Source: Elysia marginata (taxonomy: Eukaryota > Mollusca > Gastropoda > Plakobranchidae). From it: DNA of 29,888 bases. Positions 1 through 8,634 of the stretch are shown here, in pieces (within the stretch, counting starts at the first letter, position 1; each line of letters starts with the position of its first letter). The stretch lies in contig BMAT01001742.1 of NCBI GenBank assembly GCA_019649035.1, positions 202,139 to 232,026 on the forward strand, written 5' to 3'. The notes under the pieces were generated by a model that saw only the letters and a program-made list of their open reading frames with translations, did not search any database and was not told the origin of the DNA. The position numbers and the translations under genes were made by a program.

Positions 1-59
1 AGTTCATGGTACAGTCAATGTTTGCCCCAGACAATGTTACTGAAAGCCATGAAATGTTG
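1..59 (+). CDS. VAP: VAP gene, partial exon: FFAT-binding strand of the MSP domain
   Basis: This is the 3' part of an exon that begins before the window. Bases 1-2 fit the end of a Lys codon; codons from 3 to 59 read FMVQSMFAPDNVTESHEML. The (K)FMVQSMFAP stretch is the signature strand of VAP MSP (major sperm protein) domains. In human VAPB the Lys and Met of this KFM are the residues that contact FFAT motifs of lipid-transfer and tethering proteins at the cytosolic face of the ER, so that surface appears intact here. The donor is g|gtaagt at 60, phase 0, and the next exon starts with TGG (Trp), rebuilding the family pattern of a short variable loop followed by WK. The assignment is by recognition of the conserved protein sequence; whether the ancestor is closer to VAPA or VAPB cannot be said from this fragment. 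Confidence 0.93.
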
Positions 60-945
60 GTAAGTGTAACTGACATTAGTGTTAGTACTTACCCTGTGTC
101 TTGTGGTTGTAATTCAATATTGACACTAACCAGTTCTTTCAGTTTTCTGCATGTATGGAGAAAGTCATAGATGTCGCATTTCTAATAAAAGTTCTGCTGG
201 TGGTCAAGACTTGGCAGGAATTTGGAAAAAATATGCGTTGCATAACATCTTACAAAGTTCTGCTGAGAAGTGATCAGGGAAGTAAAAATTTCTTGAGTTG
301 AACCCCAAGGCGAGAAAAAGCCAACACAGCTAATTTTTTTTTACCCTTTTGCTTACTATTCATTGTTTTTGTAACTTAATTTTGACTTGAATGAATGTTC
401 TCATCGTTAATGACAAGTGTTTGGGTACAAACAAATATACCTATTAATAGCCAATAGGTCTAATGTATTCTTATCTTGCAAATTGGTGTCACTGATCCCC
501 TATTTTGCAAATAATTCTCTCAATATTTTTTTTAGCAGGTTCTGCATGGTTTCTTTGTTTTGTTTTGAAAAAGCTTCCTGAAAAAATGCCTTAATCTAAT
601 TAAAGGTTTTAGATAAAGTCTTAATTTATGGTATGGGTAAGTGTTGGTAATGCTATGATTTTTTTACAAATGGGAATTAAAGGAAATGTTAATAATGGTT
701 TTGAAAGAAAGGCTTTGTGACTTAACAAATTTTTATCATTTTTTTTTTTTAGAAATTAAATGAAGAGAAGGCTATTATTAACATCTTTTTTTTTCATCCT
801 GAAAAAGGATTTGATGTATTAATCCAATATTCAATTCAGTTAAAAGCCAGCAAGAAGGTGTGCTTTTACATTTTTTTGTCCTCAACAAGTAAATTGTTAC
901 CGAAATCTTGACTTTTAACTATCTTGCTGCACTGTTTCTTTTCAG
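60..945 (+). other. VAP: VAP intron
   Basis: The intron is bounded by gtaagt at 60 and ctttttcag-type acceptor ttcag ending at 945. It is AT-rich with T runs. I see no further exon or repeat element in it. Confidence 0.85.
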
Positions 946-1074
946 TGGAAGGATGCTCCCCCTGAGAGTCTCATGGACACCAAGTTGCGTTGTGTATTTG
1001 AGCTTCCAGATGTGCCCCAAGCACAGATGACCCCTGAGTCTGCCAGGCAAACTGAGGGTGGTGCTACTGTTTTT
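946..1074 (+). CDS. VAP: VAP gene exon: end of MSP domain and start of linker
   Basis: The exon is 129 nt (43 codons), phase 0 at both ends, with acceptor ttcttttcag and donor gtaagt. It starts [20 protein letters not shown], which closely follows the human VAP pattern [20 protein letters not shown] and closes the MSP beta-sandwich. After FELPDVPQ the sequence becomes Thr/Ser/Gly-rich (PESARQTEGGATVF), the expected start of the disordered linker between the MSP domain and the coiled coil. Because it ends in phase 0 it can join the microexon at 1482, or the exons at 5885 or 6440, without breaking the frame. It cannot join the acceptor at 4500 in the open frame. Confidence 0.95.
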
Positions 1075-1481
1075 GTAAGTAATGTTTGAACCAGCCAATT
1101 TTCCTATTGAATAAAAAGTTAGCCTGTATAGGATTTAATATTTTAAGGGCAGGGTAGGTAAATCTTGGTTTTTACCTCCTTTTTTTCTCTGTCATACTGT
1201 AGACTAGTATACATATCAAATATTGACTAAGAAAATAAAACAACTTAGAGGCATGCCATGTTGACTACACAAATCATTGTGCTTGTAAGATCATGGCTTA
1301 GCTTACTGTAGAAAATCAAAGCCATTTGTTGGTGGTGTTTTGCCTTAATTTTTTTTACTAAAGTAAGAAAAAAAATTTAAGGAATTAATTTGTTTCAGTC
1401 AAAAAAAAATTTATAGATCAGCTAAAGCTGCAGGTTGTTTTGACTGTAGAACTCTTTGTAATAATTTATTTCCTATTGCAG
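1075..1481 (+). other. VAP: VAP intron
   Basis: AT-rich intron between the 946-1074 exon and the microexon candidate. It contains T and A runs and no recognisable element. The acceptor ahead of 1482 is a good pyrimidine-rich tatttcctattgcag. Confidence 0.7.
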
Positions 1482-1493
1482 AATTCACCATTG
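1482..1493 (+). CDS. VAP: VAP 12-nt microexon candidate (NSPL)
   Basis: A strong acceptor (tttcctattgcag) and a strong donor (gtaagaa) bracket only 12 bases, AATTCACCATTG. The piece is phase 0 and would insert Asn-Ser-Pro-Leu into the Ser/Thr-rich linker, so inclusion or skipping both keep the frame. This is a prediction from splice-site quality, length divisible by three and position; there is no transcript evidence. The alternative is a chance pairing of splice-like motifs inside one intron running from 1075. Confidence 0.5.
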
Positions 1494-1889
1494 GTAAGAA
1501 TTTACCCATTGTAATGTTTATTTTGTTTTCTGTTGCTATAACAAAAGCATTTCTAGGTTCACATTAAAACAACAGTTTTTTTTAAAATTAATTATGTGAG
1601 GTATAGACTAAAGGAAGATTTATAGAATGGCAATATATATTTAAGAATGTATGGTAAAGACTAACGGAAGATTCATGAGCTGACTGTGAAGATTGGTTTT
1701 GAACAAAAAAAAGAAGGGGTTTAGGGGGAGGGGGAAAATATCAAATAATAAGAATTATAATTCACCTAGTGCTGATAATCAAATGGTAGAAACAGAAATT
1801 ATACTTGCCTAAATATAATTTACTGTTTCAATAATATGTCATATGTGATTCAACAGGGTAATATACTACCAAAGAGGTCATCATCATGT

Positions 1890-2090
1890 TAAGAATGTAT
1901 TGCTTCTCACTCACTATAGCCGCTCGCTTGTAGGGTTGACTGACTGCCCAGCTTCGGCTGCTCCTCTTCTTATCACCACGATGAAGGTCTTCCATTCGTC
2001 TCGGTTCTCTGAAATGTCTCAAATTAAATCCAGGTCTTTCTGTCATGTCAAAGTTATTTTCTCGCCTGGAACGTGTTGCTTGGTGTTTAT
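1890..2090. other. GC-richer island, possible repeat fragment
   Basis: This stretch is visibly less AT-rich than its surroundings and contains CpGs (ccgctcgc, ttctcgcctgg). The minus strand stays open from 2109 to 1828 with an Arg-rich reading, but I recognise no protein family. It may be a fragment of a dispersed repeat or an old retrocopy. Confidence 0.25.
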
Positions 2091-2439
2091 TGTAAAAAAA
2101 AGGAACCACTCTTTTTATTTAAAAAAAAAAGAACTGCTGTTATGTTACTACAAAGTTTTGATTTCAAACAATAGCATGAGCATAGTCTAGGCCAGCAATT
2201 GAAAAATCTTAATTATTTTCCTGACAGCCGCACATTTATGGGCTTATTTTTTTCTTTACATTTTTTATTTCTAAGTTTGTTACTTTTTTTTATTGAAACA
2301 ATGGTTCATAATACAATGAAGTGCTCAATTTCTACACAAAATAAATAGAAGAAAAAAACCAAGTCATGGAACTTCTATCAAATTGTCTAAAATGGTTGGC
2401 CTCTGATTACCACAACAAATTGATTTGGGAGAATATATA

Positions 2440-4130
2440 CGAGGCATTCCCAAAAGTTGGTCCATGAAACATGGACATTGCTGTGAAAAAATTAAACTCC
2501 CCCAAAGCACTTTAAATTGAGTCCCTGGTATAGAGAAATTATCTATCTTAACTTGTGAAAGAAAAAAAGAAAAAATTTTGCCCTTGTAAAGGTAAAAACC
2601 ATTATAGTTACAGCTCCCTGCATATTGAGGACATAACGATTCACTCCGATAGAAGTTTATAATTCTAAGAGTATGCATGTTTTATGGGATATTTGTGGTT
2701 GGAGGTTTTAGGCTACCCATTATGGGAAAACTACAACAGTTTTTATGAGTTTCACTCCGTTTATTTTATTGTAGAGGCAAAAATGTGCCGAGACATGCTG
2801 TGTTTATGGGAACCCAATTAAAACTAAAAGAAAAAAAACACCAAGTTCTCTTTAAAAAATCTAGATCTAGATTTAGATCTTATGATGCACTGCATAAGCC
2901 TTGAAACTATTCTCTTATAAACATTTTTGATACAATTTTACACACAACTGCTACTTAAAATCTCATGTTATTTCTTTGGACACAACACTCACTCCGTAAA
3001 GTTCTCTTTAGATCTATTTCTGAAAGCCTAGATCTAGTTTCAGAAATACACCTTTTCCTAATCCATGTATGTTTTTACTATACCCTAATTACAGCTTTTT
3101 TAAATAAATTTACTTCATTTTATATTATTAGGCTTATATTAAATAAAATTAGCTAATGTAGTGTGGACATAACATTCACTATTTTATAAAGAAAAATTGT
3201 TGTGAATTTCCTTTGTTCCTATTCCAATGATTTTAGGCAAACTCAGCTTGAAAATTTTTATAGTTCAAGAATCTTTAGGACGGGTGGAAGTTTCTATAAA
3301 AAAATTTGATGCTGTGCAGCCATTCTTTCACTGAATGTGGCTTCAACAGTGTGAGGACATAAGGCAGTTTTGCAGACATAACGCCACTCCAAACATTCAC
3401 TCCAATAGATCTAATCGCTTGCTCTGAAATTTCGCTGTGATTAGGCTTATGGAGTCAGTATTTTCAAATCCAAAGCCAAATTAAGTACTGAATCAAGCTG
3501 TAAAGAAGTTTATGATTGTACCAAATATTAAAATATTTATAATTGTTGAGGACATAACACTTCACAACAATTGTTGCTTGAATCAGAAACCACCGATTTT
3601 CTTGACGCGAGTTATTCTGCTAAAATTGATGAGTGTCCTGTTTCAATCCCAAAAAGTTGCTTTTTTTTTTAAACATTGCCTTTGATAATTTAATTAACAA
3701 TAAAAACTAACATTTTCTTTTTCACAACAAGCGTTGTGTCCGCTAGACCTAAGCAAATCTAGACAGTGCACTTCTTTGAAAGAAAAGATTGACCTACTTT
3801 TTTCAGTATAGGTCTATCAGACCTCCTGCAGTTAAAATTCATCGCTAAAAACTGTAAGGCTGTATTGGGAAAAAAGTCATTTGAAAAGGTAAAGTAGATC
3901 AATAAAAAGTGTCCACTTTTTTAAGCTTGGAAAACATGTCTTTTTTCTACAAAACCAAGAACTACACAAAAGTGTGTGATACGATACGGCTAAAATTATC
4001 TATAATATCTCTTCAATCCTTTTTCAACATGAAACAAGCTTTTACCATGGAAACAAGTTAAACTTAGACCTATCTTTATTGGGTTGAAGAAGACATGGTA
4101 TAAACTGGACGAACTTTTGGGACAGCCTCA
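2440..4130. mobile_element. TA-flanked non-autonomous element with about 25-bp terminal inverted repeats
   Basis: The left end from 2440 reads CGAGGCATTCCCAAAAGTTG and the right end, read on the minus strand from 4130, starts TGAGGCTGTCCCAAAAGTTC. The first 25 bases of the two ends match at 21 positions by eye. A TA dinucleotide sits immediately outside each end (2438-2439 and 4131-4132), as expected for the TA target duplication of Tc1/mariner-type insertion. At 1691 bp it is long for a MITE, but I see no transposase-like frame. The interior carries a repeated GGACATAAC motif. It lies entirely in a VAP intron, just upstream of the large open exon-like block. Confidence 0.75.
2629..3741. repeat. 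Irregularly spaced GGACATAAC / TCACTCC motifs inside the element
   Basis: GGACATAAC or close variants occur at 2629, 2978 (GGACACAAC), 3165, 3355 (ending AAG), 3375 (GACATAAC) and 3550, and inverted at 3733-3741 (GTTGTGTCC). Several are followed within a few bases by TCACTCC or a variant (2641, 2989, 3175, 3384); further TCACTCC copies sit at 2752 and 3397. Spacing is irregular, so this is not a simple tandem repeat. Confidence 0.6.
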
Positions 4131-4499
4131 TACCAGACTCAATATATGTTCTTTACATATCTGTTTGTGGTTAAAATTCTGAATTCTCCCCAGATAAATT
4201 CATGAAGAAAGAGTAAAGCATTTCAGTTAAAAGATCTTATTTGAAAAAAAAAGGATACTGATGGCCTTAAATTACACTGCTGCCAGATGTTTTTCCATTT
4301 TTAAAGATATTTCCTAAATTTATTTAAAAAAAAAAAGTTTAGGAAATTCCCATTTAAAGCACCATTATGCTCATTTTATACATTTAGTTTTGCTTTTGAT
4401 TCCTCTTGCATTTGATTTAACCTAAGTTCTCTTATGAGGATCCAATACTTTTCTCAGTATTTATGATTATTACCATACCTTTTTGTTTTTGTGATTTAG

Positions 4500-5176
4500 T
4501 TCCTTCCCTAAACACCAATATACCAACAATGTCCAAAAAGGCAACCAAGTCTGGTATTAAAGTTAGATCTAGACCTAGCTTAAAAGGTGGGCGAATTAAA
4601 AGAAGCAAAATTGGAGATTCTGGAAAGGCAGCTCAACAAAAATCTATTTTCATTAAACTTATCAAGGGAAAGTTAATCTTCACTGTTACTGAGAATGACA
4701 GCTCATCACCTCTAAAGGATCCAACAGATTCTGGTCCTAATATGTTGGCTCAAAACAAGAATTCATCTTATCTATGTTTAAACAAAACTAAGTTTAAAGA
4801 AACTTCTGCCATGGAAGTAGTGAAAAACTTTCTAACAATGCAAAATGCCATGGAATCATATTTTATGGAGAGCATCAGGATAAGTGATAAAATACAAGGA
4901 GGCACCTGTTGTTCAGATATGGAAGCATCAACTTTGTATAGAAAGCACTTTCCTGAGCAAACAACGATTCCATTGTCTCCAAAACATAGTGATGATGCAT
5001 TTCTGGACTCTTTCTTAGGTTTAAGCAAGTCCTCTTTATACACTGCTTTGAATCCAAGCTGGAAAGATGCAATAAATGGCTCAGTGCAAGAAATTTTACA
5101 GAATATTCAAAATCAAGAAAGAGAAGAGTCCAGTGAAACAGAACTTGAATATATAAATGGAAGCAACTGTTCTTTA
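4500..5176 (+). CDS. Large open exon-like block in the VAP locus, alternative internal or first exon (family unknown)
   Basis: The frame is open from 4421 to the stop at 5231-5233. A good acceptor (tttttgtttttgtgatttag) ends at 4499 and a good donor (gtaagt) follows 5176. That donor is phase 0 and would join NDSALDSS of the next VAP exon in frame. The acceptor at 4500 is phase 1, incompatible with the phase-0 upstream VAP exons. The first well-placed ATG is at 4529 (A at -3), giving MSKKATKSGIKVRSR: 216 codons to the donor. In that numbering, residues 3-36 are basic and Lys/Arg-rich, 57-70 are Ser/Pro-rich, residues 151-164 (PKHSDDAFLDSFLG) look like a weak FFAT-like motif, and 197-208 are acidic. 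I recognise no family. The most economical model is an alternative first exon feeding into the VAP tail (about 321 aa, no MSP domain). Other models are an internal exon reached through an unseen phase-1 exon or the weak acceptor at 4426, or an intronic gene ending at 5233. Confidence 0.5.
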
Positions 5177-5884
5177 GTAAGTTGCTCAATTTGTTTTTTA
5201 AAGGAGCTCTCTTCAAGTGCACGCGAAAGATGAAGTTTTGTACTAGAGATTGTTTCCCTCCCCAGGCACTCTTCAGTATTGATAATCTTATGTTTTGATG
5301 CCATGTTTTCAGGAACTCTTTAAAAATTAAGTAAATTAATCTTTTCATCTATTGTTATCAAAATTTGTGACCAGCTTGAGTCATTTCGATCCTTTTAACA
5401 TAAGTAGAATTTACTTTATGCTCCTTCTTGCTAACCTGCAGGATGAATGAAAGTTCAGGTATGTAAGTTTCCCAGTTTTTGCACGAATTCCGGTTTTTCG
5501 TAGCAGTTTTCTTTAGCCAAAAAAGCAGGAAAATTTGAAAAAAAATTAAGACTTTATGTTAAAAAAAAAACTATCTCCAAACATGAGATTTAGGAATTCT
5601 TCTTTTTGTTTGCATAATTGTGAACAGCCAAGGCCGTCTACTGAGTAGTTTGTACCTTTTTAAGTTTATCTATCTAAGATTCTATAGGGGCAGCTGTTGA
5701 TTATCATCAGTGCCAGGCGGAGCATTTTATGGAGGTTTTAAATTTTCCTGCTTTTTGTACATAATGCGCTTGCATTCCTGAAACTGACTTTGAACAAATT
5801 TACTCTCACGGCAATGAAACAGTTCAAAGTAACTTAAGTTATTAAACGAATTCATAAATCTTGCTCTTTTTGTTTTCTTCTCAG
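5177..5884 (+). other. VAP: VAP intron containing hAT-like element copy A
   Basis: Intron between the large open block and the 5885 exon, with acceptor gttttcttctcag. Nearly half of it is a copy of the 300-bp dispersed element (5456-5780). Nothing else is recognisable. Confidence 0.7.
5456..5780. mobile_element. hAT-like short non-autonomous element, copy A (degenerate ends)
   Basis: It shares a common layout and many blocks with copies at 12479 and 15614: a gatgcaagttt-like start, GCAGGAAAAT near base 75, a TATAGGGGCAGCTGT-like block, then TTTTCCTGCTTTTTG and CTTGCATTCCTG at the end. The left terminus has drifted (caggtatgtaag against cagggatgcaag) and no clean target duplication remains, so this is probably the oldest of the three. 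It ends about 100 bases before the 5885 VAP exon. Confidence 0.75.
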
Positions 5885-5932
5885 AATGACAGCGCTCTAG
5901 ATTCATCAATAAAGAAAACAGATTCCCCAAAG
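5885..5932 (+). CDS. VAP: VAP linker exon, 16 codons
   Basis: The exon is 48 nt, phase 0 at both ends, with acceptor tcttctcag and donor gtatgc. It reads NDSALDSSIKKTDSPK, a Ser/Asp/Lys-rich stretch typical of the disordered linker of VAP proteins; human VAPB has a comparable SSSLDDTE region ahead of the coiled coil. It is small and in frame, so it could be skipped without disrupting the protein. Assignment rests on position, splice sites and frame continuity rather than on strict sequence conservation. Confidence 0.85.
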
Positions 5933-6439
5933 GTATGCATGAGAAATTTTTAAATCAAAATTATCCACCCATATGGCATTAACTTTGCTTGAAATTTTGA
6001 GTTTTGGCTCCTTATTAAACTTATAGAAAAAAATTTGGAGATGTTGAACCTGTCAAGGAAGATTTTTTGTAGCATTGGAATTCTTTTCTGATCTAATTCC
6101 AGAAAAGAGAGAAGTGCACACAAAGATTAGTAAAGATTTATTATCTAGCGAATTTATTACCTGTACAAATTAAACAAAATTTAAAAAAAAATCAAATGAG
6201 TGGTAGTCAACACTATATATCAAAAGCCGAAAACAATTACGTTCAAGAATCTCTTTGCTCAGCCCATCCTTCTGTTGAACAAATTTCTAAGGCTTGCACA
6301 TATTTCAAAATTAATCTTTGAAAGGCTGTGCTTCTTCCTTATGTTCTTACCATGTGACACTTTATAACTTCAAAAGTGGGTCTTAAAGGTCTTATATAAA
6401 ATTATGTTTAATTGATTCATATGTATTTTTTTTTCTCAG
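5933..6439 (+). other. VAP: VAP intron
   Basis: AT-rich intron with an ordinary gtatgc donor and a long T-rich acceptor (ttttttttctcag). No element is seen in it. Confidence 0.85.
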
Positions 6440-6544
6440 AGGGCCAGTCCATCAAGTGGAGATGAACTTAGAAAACTTCAGCATGAGATCAAGAAAGCAC
6501 AAACAGAAATTGCATCTCTAAAAGCAGAAAATAGTCAATTAAAG
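6440..6544 (+). CDS. VAP: VAP coiled-coil exon
   Basis: The exon is 105 nt (35 codons), phase 0 at both ends. After RASPSSGDE it reads LRKLQHEIKKAQTEIASLKA and then ENSQLK. Leu/Ile residues fall on heptad spacing with charged residues between, matching the short coiled coil that mediates VAP dimerisation, equivalent to the ECKRLQGEVQRLREENKQ region of human VAPB. The next exon begins with DEGTRLRK, matching the EEDGLRMRK that follows in VAPB. Confidence 0.95.
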
Positions 6545-6962
6545 GTACCATTTGAACAAATTGACACTTAATCTTGTCTTAAATGTAAAGCATTCTCCTT
6601 TTCTACTGTAAAAAGATCGAAAATGAGATCTTGTCCCTTTTGTGTGGTAACCCACATTCAGTGCTCTCTGATACTGTTAAAGAATTTATATCTTATAAAT
6701 GAGCTGATTTTGTAGACCTATTATTTTATGAAGAAAAACTGAGCAAGTTTAGCTTTTTTGTTTAGCATTTTAGACGTTACATTTCATTTAAAAGTAAAGC
6801 TTTTCTTCAGAGATGTTTCTGTTGTGAGCAGCAAAACAATGAGCTAATAAACTGCAAATACAATATCTTTATATGGATTTTATTTATTAAATTTCCATCT
6901 TATCTATTTTTCATAACTATTGAATTTTGAATTAAGCCCATGCTTTTTTAAAAACTCCATAG
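6545..6962 (+). other. VAP: VAP intron
   Basis: AT-rich intron with donor gtacca and acceptor aaaactccatag. No element is seen in it. Confidence 0.85.
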
Positions 6963-7127
6963 GATGAGGGTACCCGTTTGCGCAAGGTAGCTATTACTGA
7001 CACAGTTATGTCTACGCCCAGTCACTCAACTGAAACATCGACCAGCCAAGTCAGCGCCTTTCCCCCAGTGGTGTACATAATTGCTGCAATCATCCTGGGC
7101 CTCATTATTGGCAAATTCATTCTCTGA
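6963..7127 (+). CDS. VAP: VAP terminal exon: tail anchor and stop
   Basis: The exon is 55 codons including TGA at 7125-7127. It reads DEGTRLRKVAITDTVMS, then a Ser/Thr-rich spacer, then PPVVYIIAAIILGLIIGKFI ending in Leu. The last 19 or so residues form one hydrophobic segment, the tail anchor that inserts VAP into the ER membrane post-translationally. It keeps the GxxxG motif (GLIIG) and the IIGK(F/I) ending seen in human VAPB (VIIGKIAL). Together with the upstream exons the window encodes the C-terminal 151 residues of the basic isoform after the MSP fragment (167 if the 48-nt linker exon is counted, 171 with the microexon). Very high confidence in identity. Confidence 0.97.
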   Translation, partial: DEGTRLRKVAITDTVMSTPSHSTETSTSQVSAFPPVVYIIAAIILGLIIGKFIL

Positions 7128-8512
7128 CAAGCTTGTTGAACAGTACTGATAAGTTATGAAAAAAAGGGAAAAAGATTTGTTACTAGAAAAGGATTAGTTT
7201 GTTTCTTTTTTACTTCCAGTTTACCCAACCTTTAAGACAGACAGAATTTTCAGCATACAAGTGGACACACCAAGAGTGTATACATGTTATATCTCACTTC
7301 TAGTGAGCCCTACATTGAAAGATGTACTTTGATAGAGATGGTGGTGTGTATGTAGTTGTACAAATGGCTATCAGAACATTGTACTTTTGGTGACAGAGCC
7401 TTAAAGATAAAATTTCTCTTGTAAATCAGCAAGATATTGGTGTTTGTTATTTTTTGTGCCTAACAGTTATCCTTAGATGTTTCTAACTGTTTAAAAATAT
7501 TGGTAAAAAGTATGGCCAAGGCCTTTAAATAGTCTTTAGTTTGCTTGTTTTTTTTTCTTTTTATGTCCTTTTTTTTAAGTGTACCAGTTTTTTTTTCCAT
7601 TTCTCTTAAATTTTTAAGTTTCTCTCAAATTGAACATTAAATTGTCAGAGATTGTTTTCAATAAGTTTAGTTTCTGGAAGTAAAAAAGCATTAGTTTTGC
7701 TGTCGAAAATTCATAACTATTAGTTTAGGTATAAGATTTTGTTCCAACCATTATTTTGTTGTAATAGTTTAAAAAGGAAAAAAAAAAGATTGTCTTAGTT
7801 TGTTAGGAAATTGAAAGAAAAAAGTATACCCAAAACAAGGCCTAAGTGAAAAATATAAGGATTGAAGTATTAAAATTAAGTTTACATTCTGAAACGATCT
7901 CATAATCATAAAGAACGCTGTTATGCTAATCAATCTTTCTTTACACATGACTATTATATTTATTGCCACCAAATATGAATTTTACTTAAATAGTTGAGAG
8001 CAAGCCTTGTCATCCTGCAACAAGCAACAGTCAAAGGATTACTCATGCTATGTAAATTCAGATAATTTATATGTCACAGAATTATAGGGTAGTTCAAAGA
8101 AAGGAAATTACTGTTCTGTTTTGAAATAATTTTTTTTTTTTGCTATCACTAAAATCAAGAATGACATCACTTCAAATCATTTATCACAGTCCTGTATGTA
8201 ACTTGGCATTTATTTTAGTACATTAATAATCTTTTAGCCGTTCGCATACCTTTGCTGTTCTTTCATTCACACCTGTATCTGTTTCTTCTCTTTTTCTCTC
8301 AATCCTGTTTCCTTCTTCTACCTTAGACATATTGTAACTATTGAACATAAATATTTACTTATCAATGCAGTTGTCAGATATCTTTACCCTCAGTATGGTA
8401 ATTACCAGAAGTTTGCAAAACCAGCTTTTGTTTACAGAATTTTAGTGGTCAAGAATACATTTTCAGTGTATATTTTTTCATGTTTGATATTAAAGAGATG
8501 CATGTATGTCAT

Positions 8513-8634
8513 TTTACTACAGCAAGCACTTTTTCAACTACTACAAATATTTCTGCTGCTGCGTCTGTCCCCAATACTACTACTTCTACTGCTGCTGCTG
8601 CTACCCCTTCCTCTACTACTTCTATTGTTACTTT
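8513..8634. repeat. Imperfect trinucleotide repeat (ACT/GCT/TCT type)
   Basis: The stretch is built of period-3 units such as CTACTACTACTTCTACTGCT followed by more GCT. One frame reads Thr/Ser/Ala-rich and another Leu-rich, as expected of a microsatellite; there is no codon preference or family match to argue for coding. It sits in the VAP 3' flank. Confidence 0.75.

Larger units (their letters stand above)
1494..4499 (+). other. VAP: VAP intron, about 3 kb, hosting an inverted-repeat element
   Basis: Long AT-rich intron. It contains a locally GC-richer antisense-open stretch (about 1890-2090) and a TA-flanked element with terminal inverted repeats (2440-4130), both listed separately. No conserved VAP exon is recognisable inside. 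Confidence 0.7.

Noticed and set aside
4768..5348. Open frames of 91 and 157 codons on the minus strand opposite the large exon
   Set aside because: They are shadows of the + strand frame; no splice context or family resemblance, whereas the + frame joins a VAP exon in phase.
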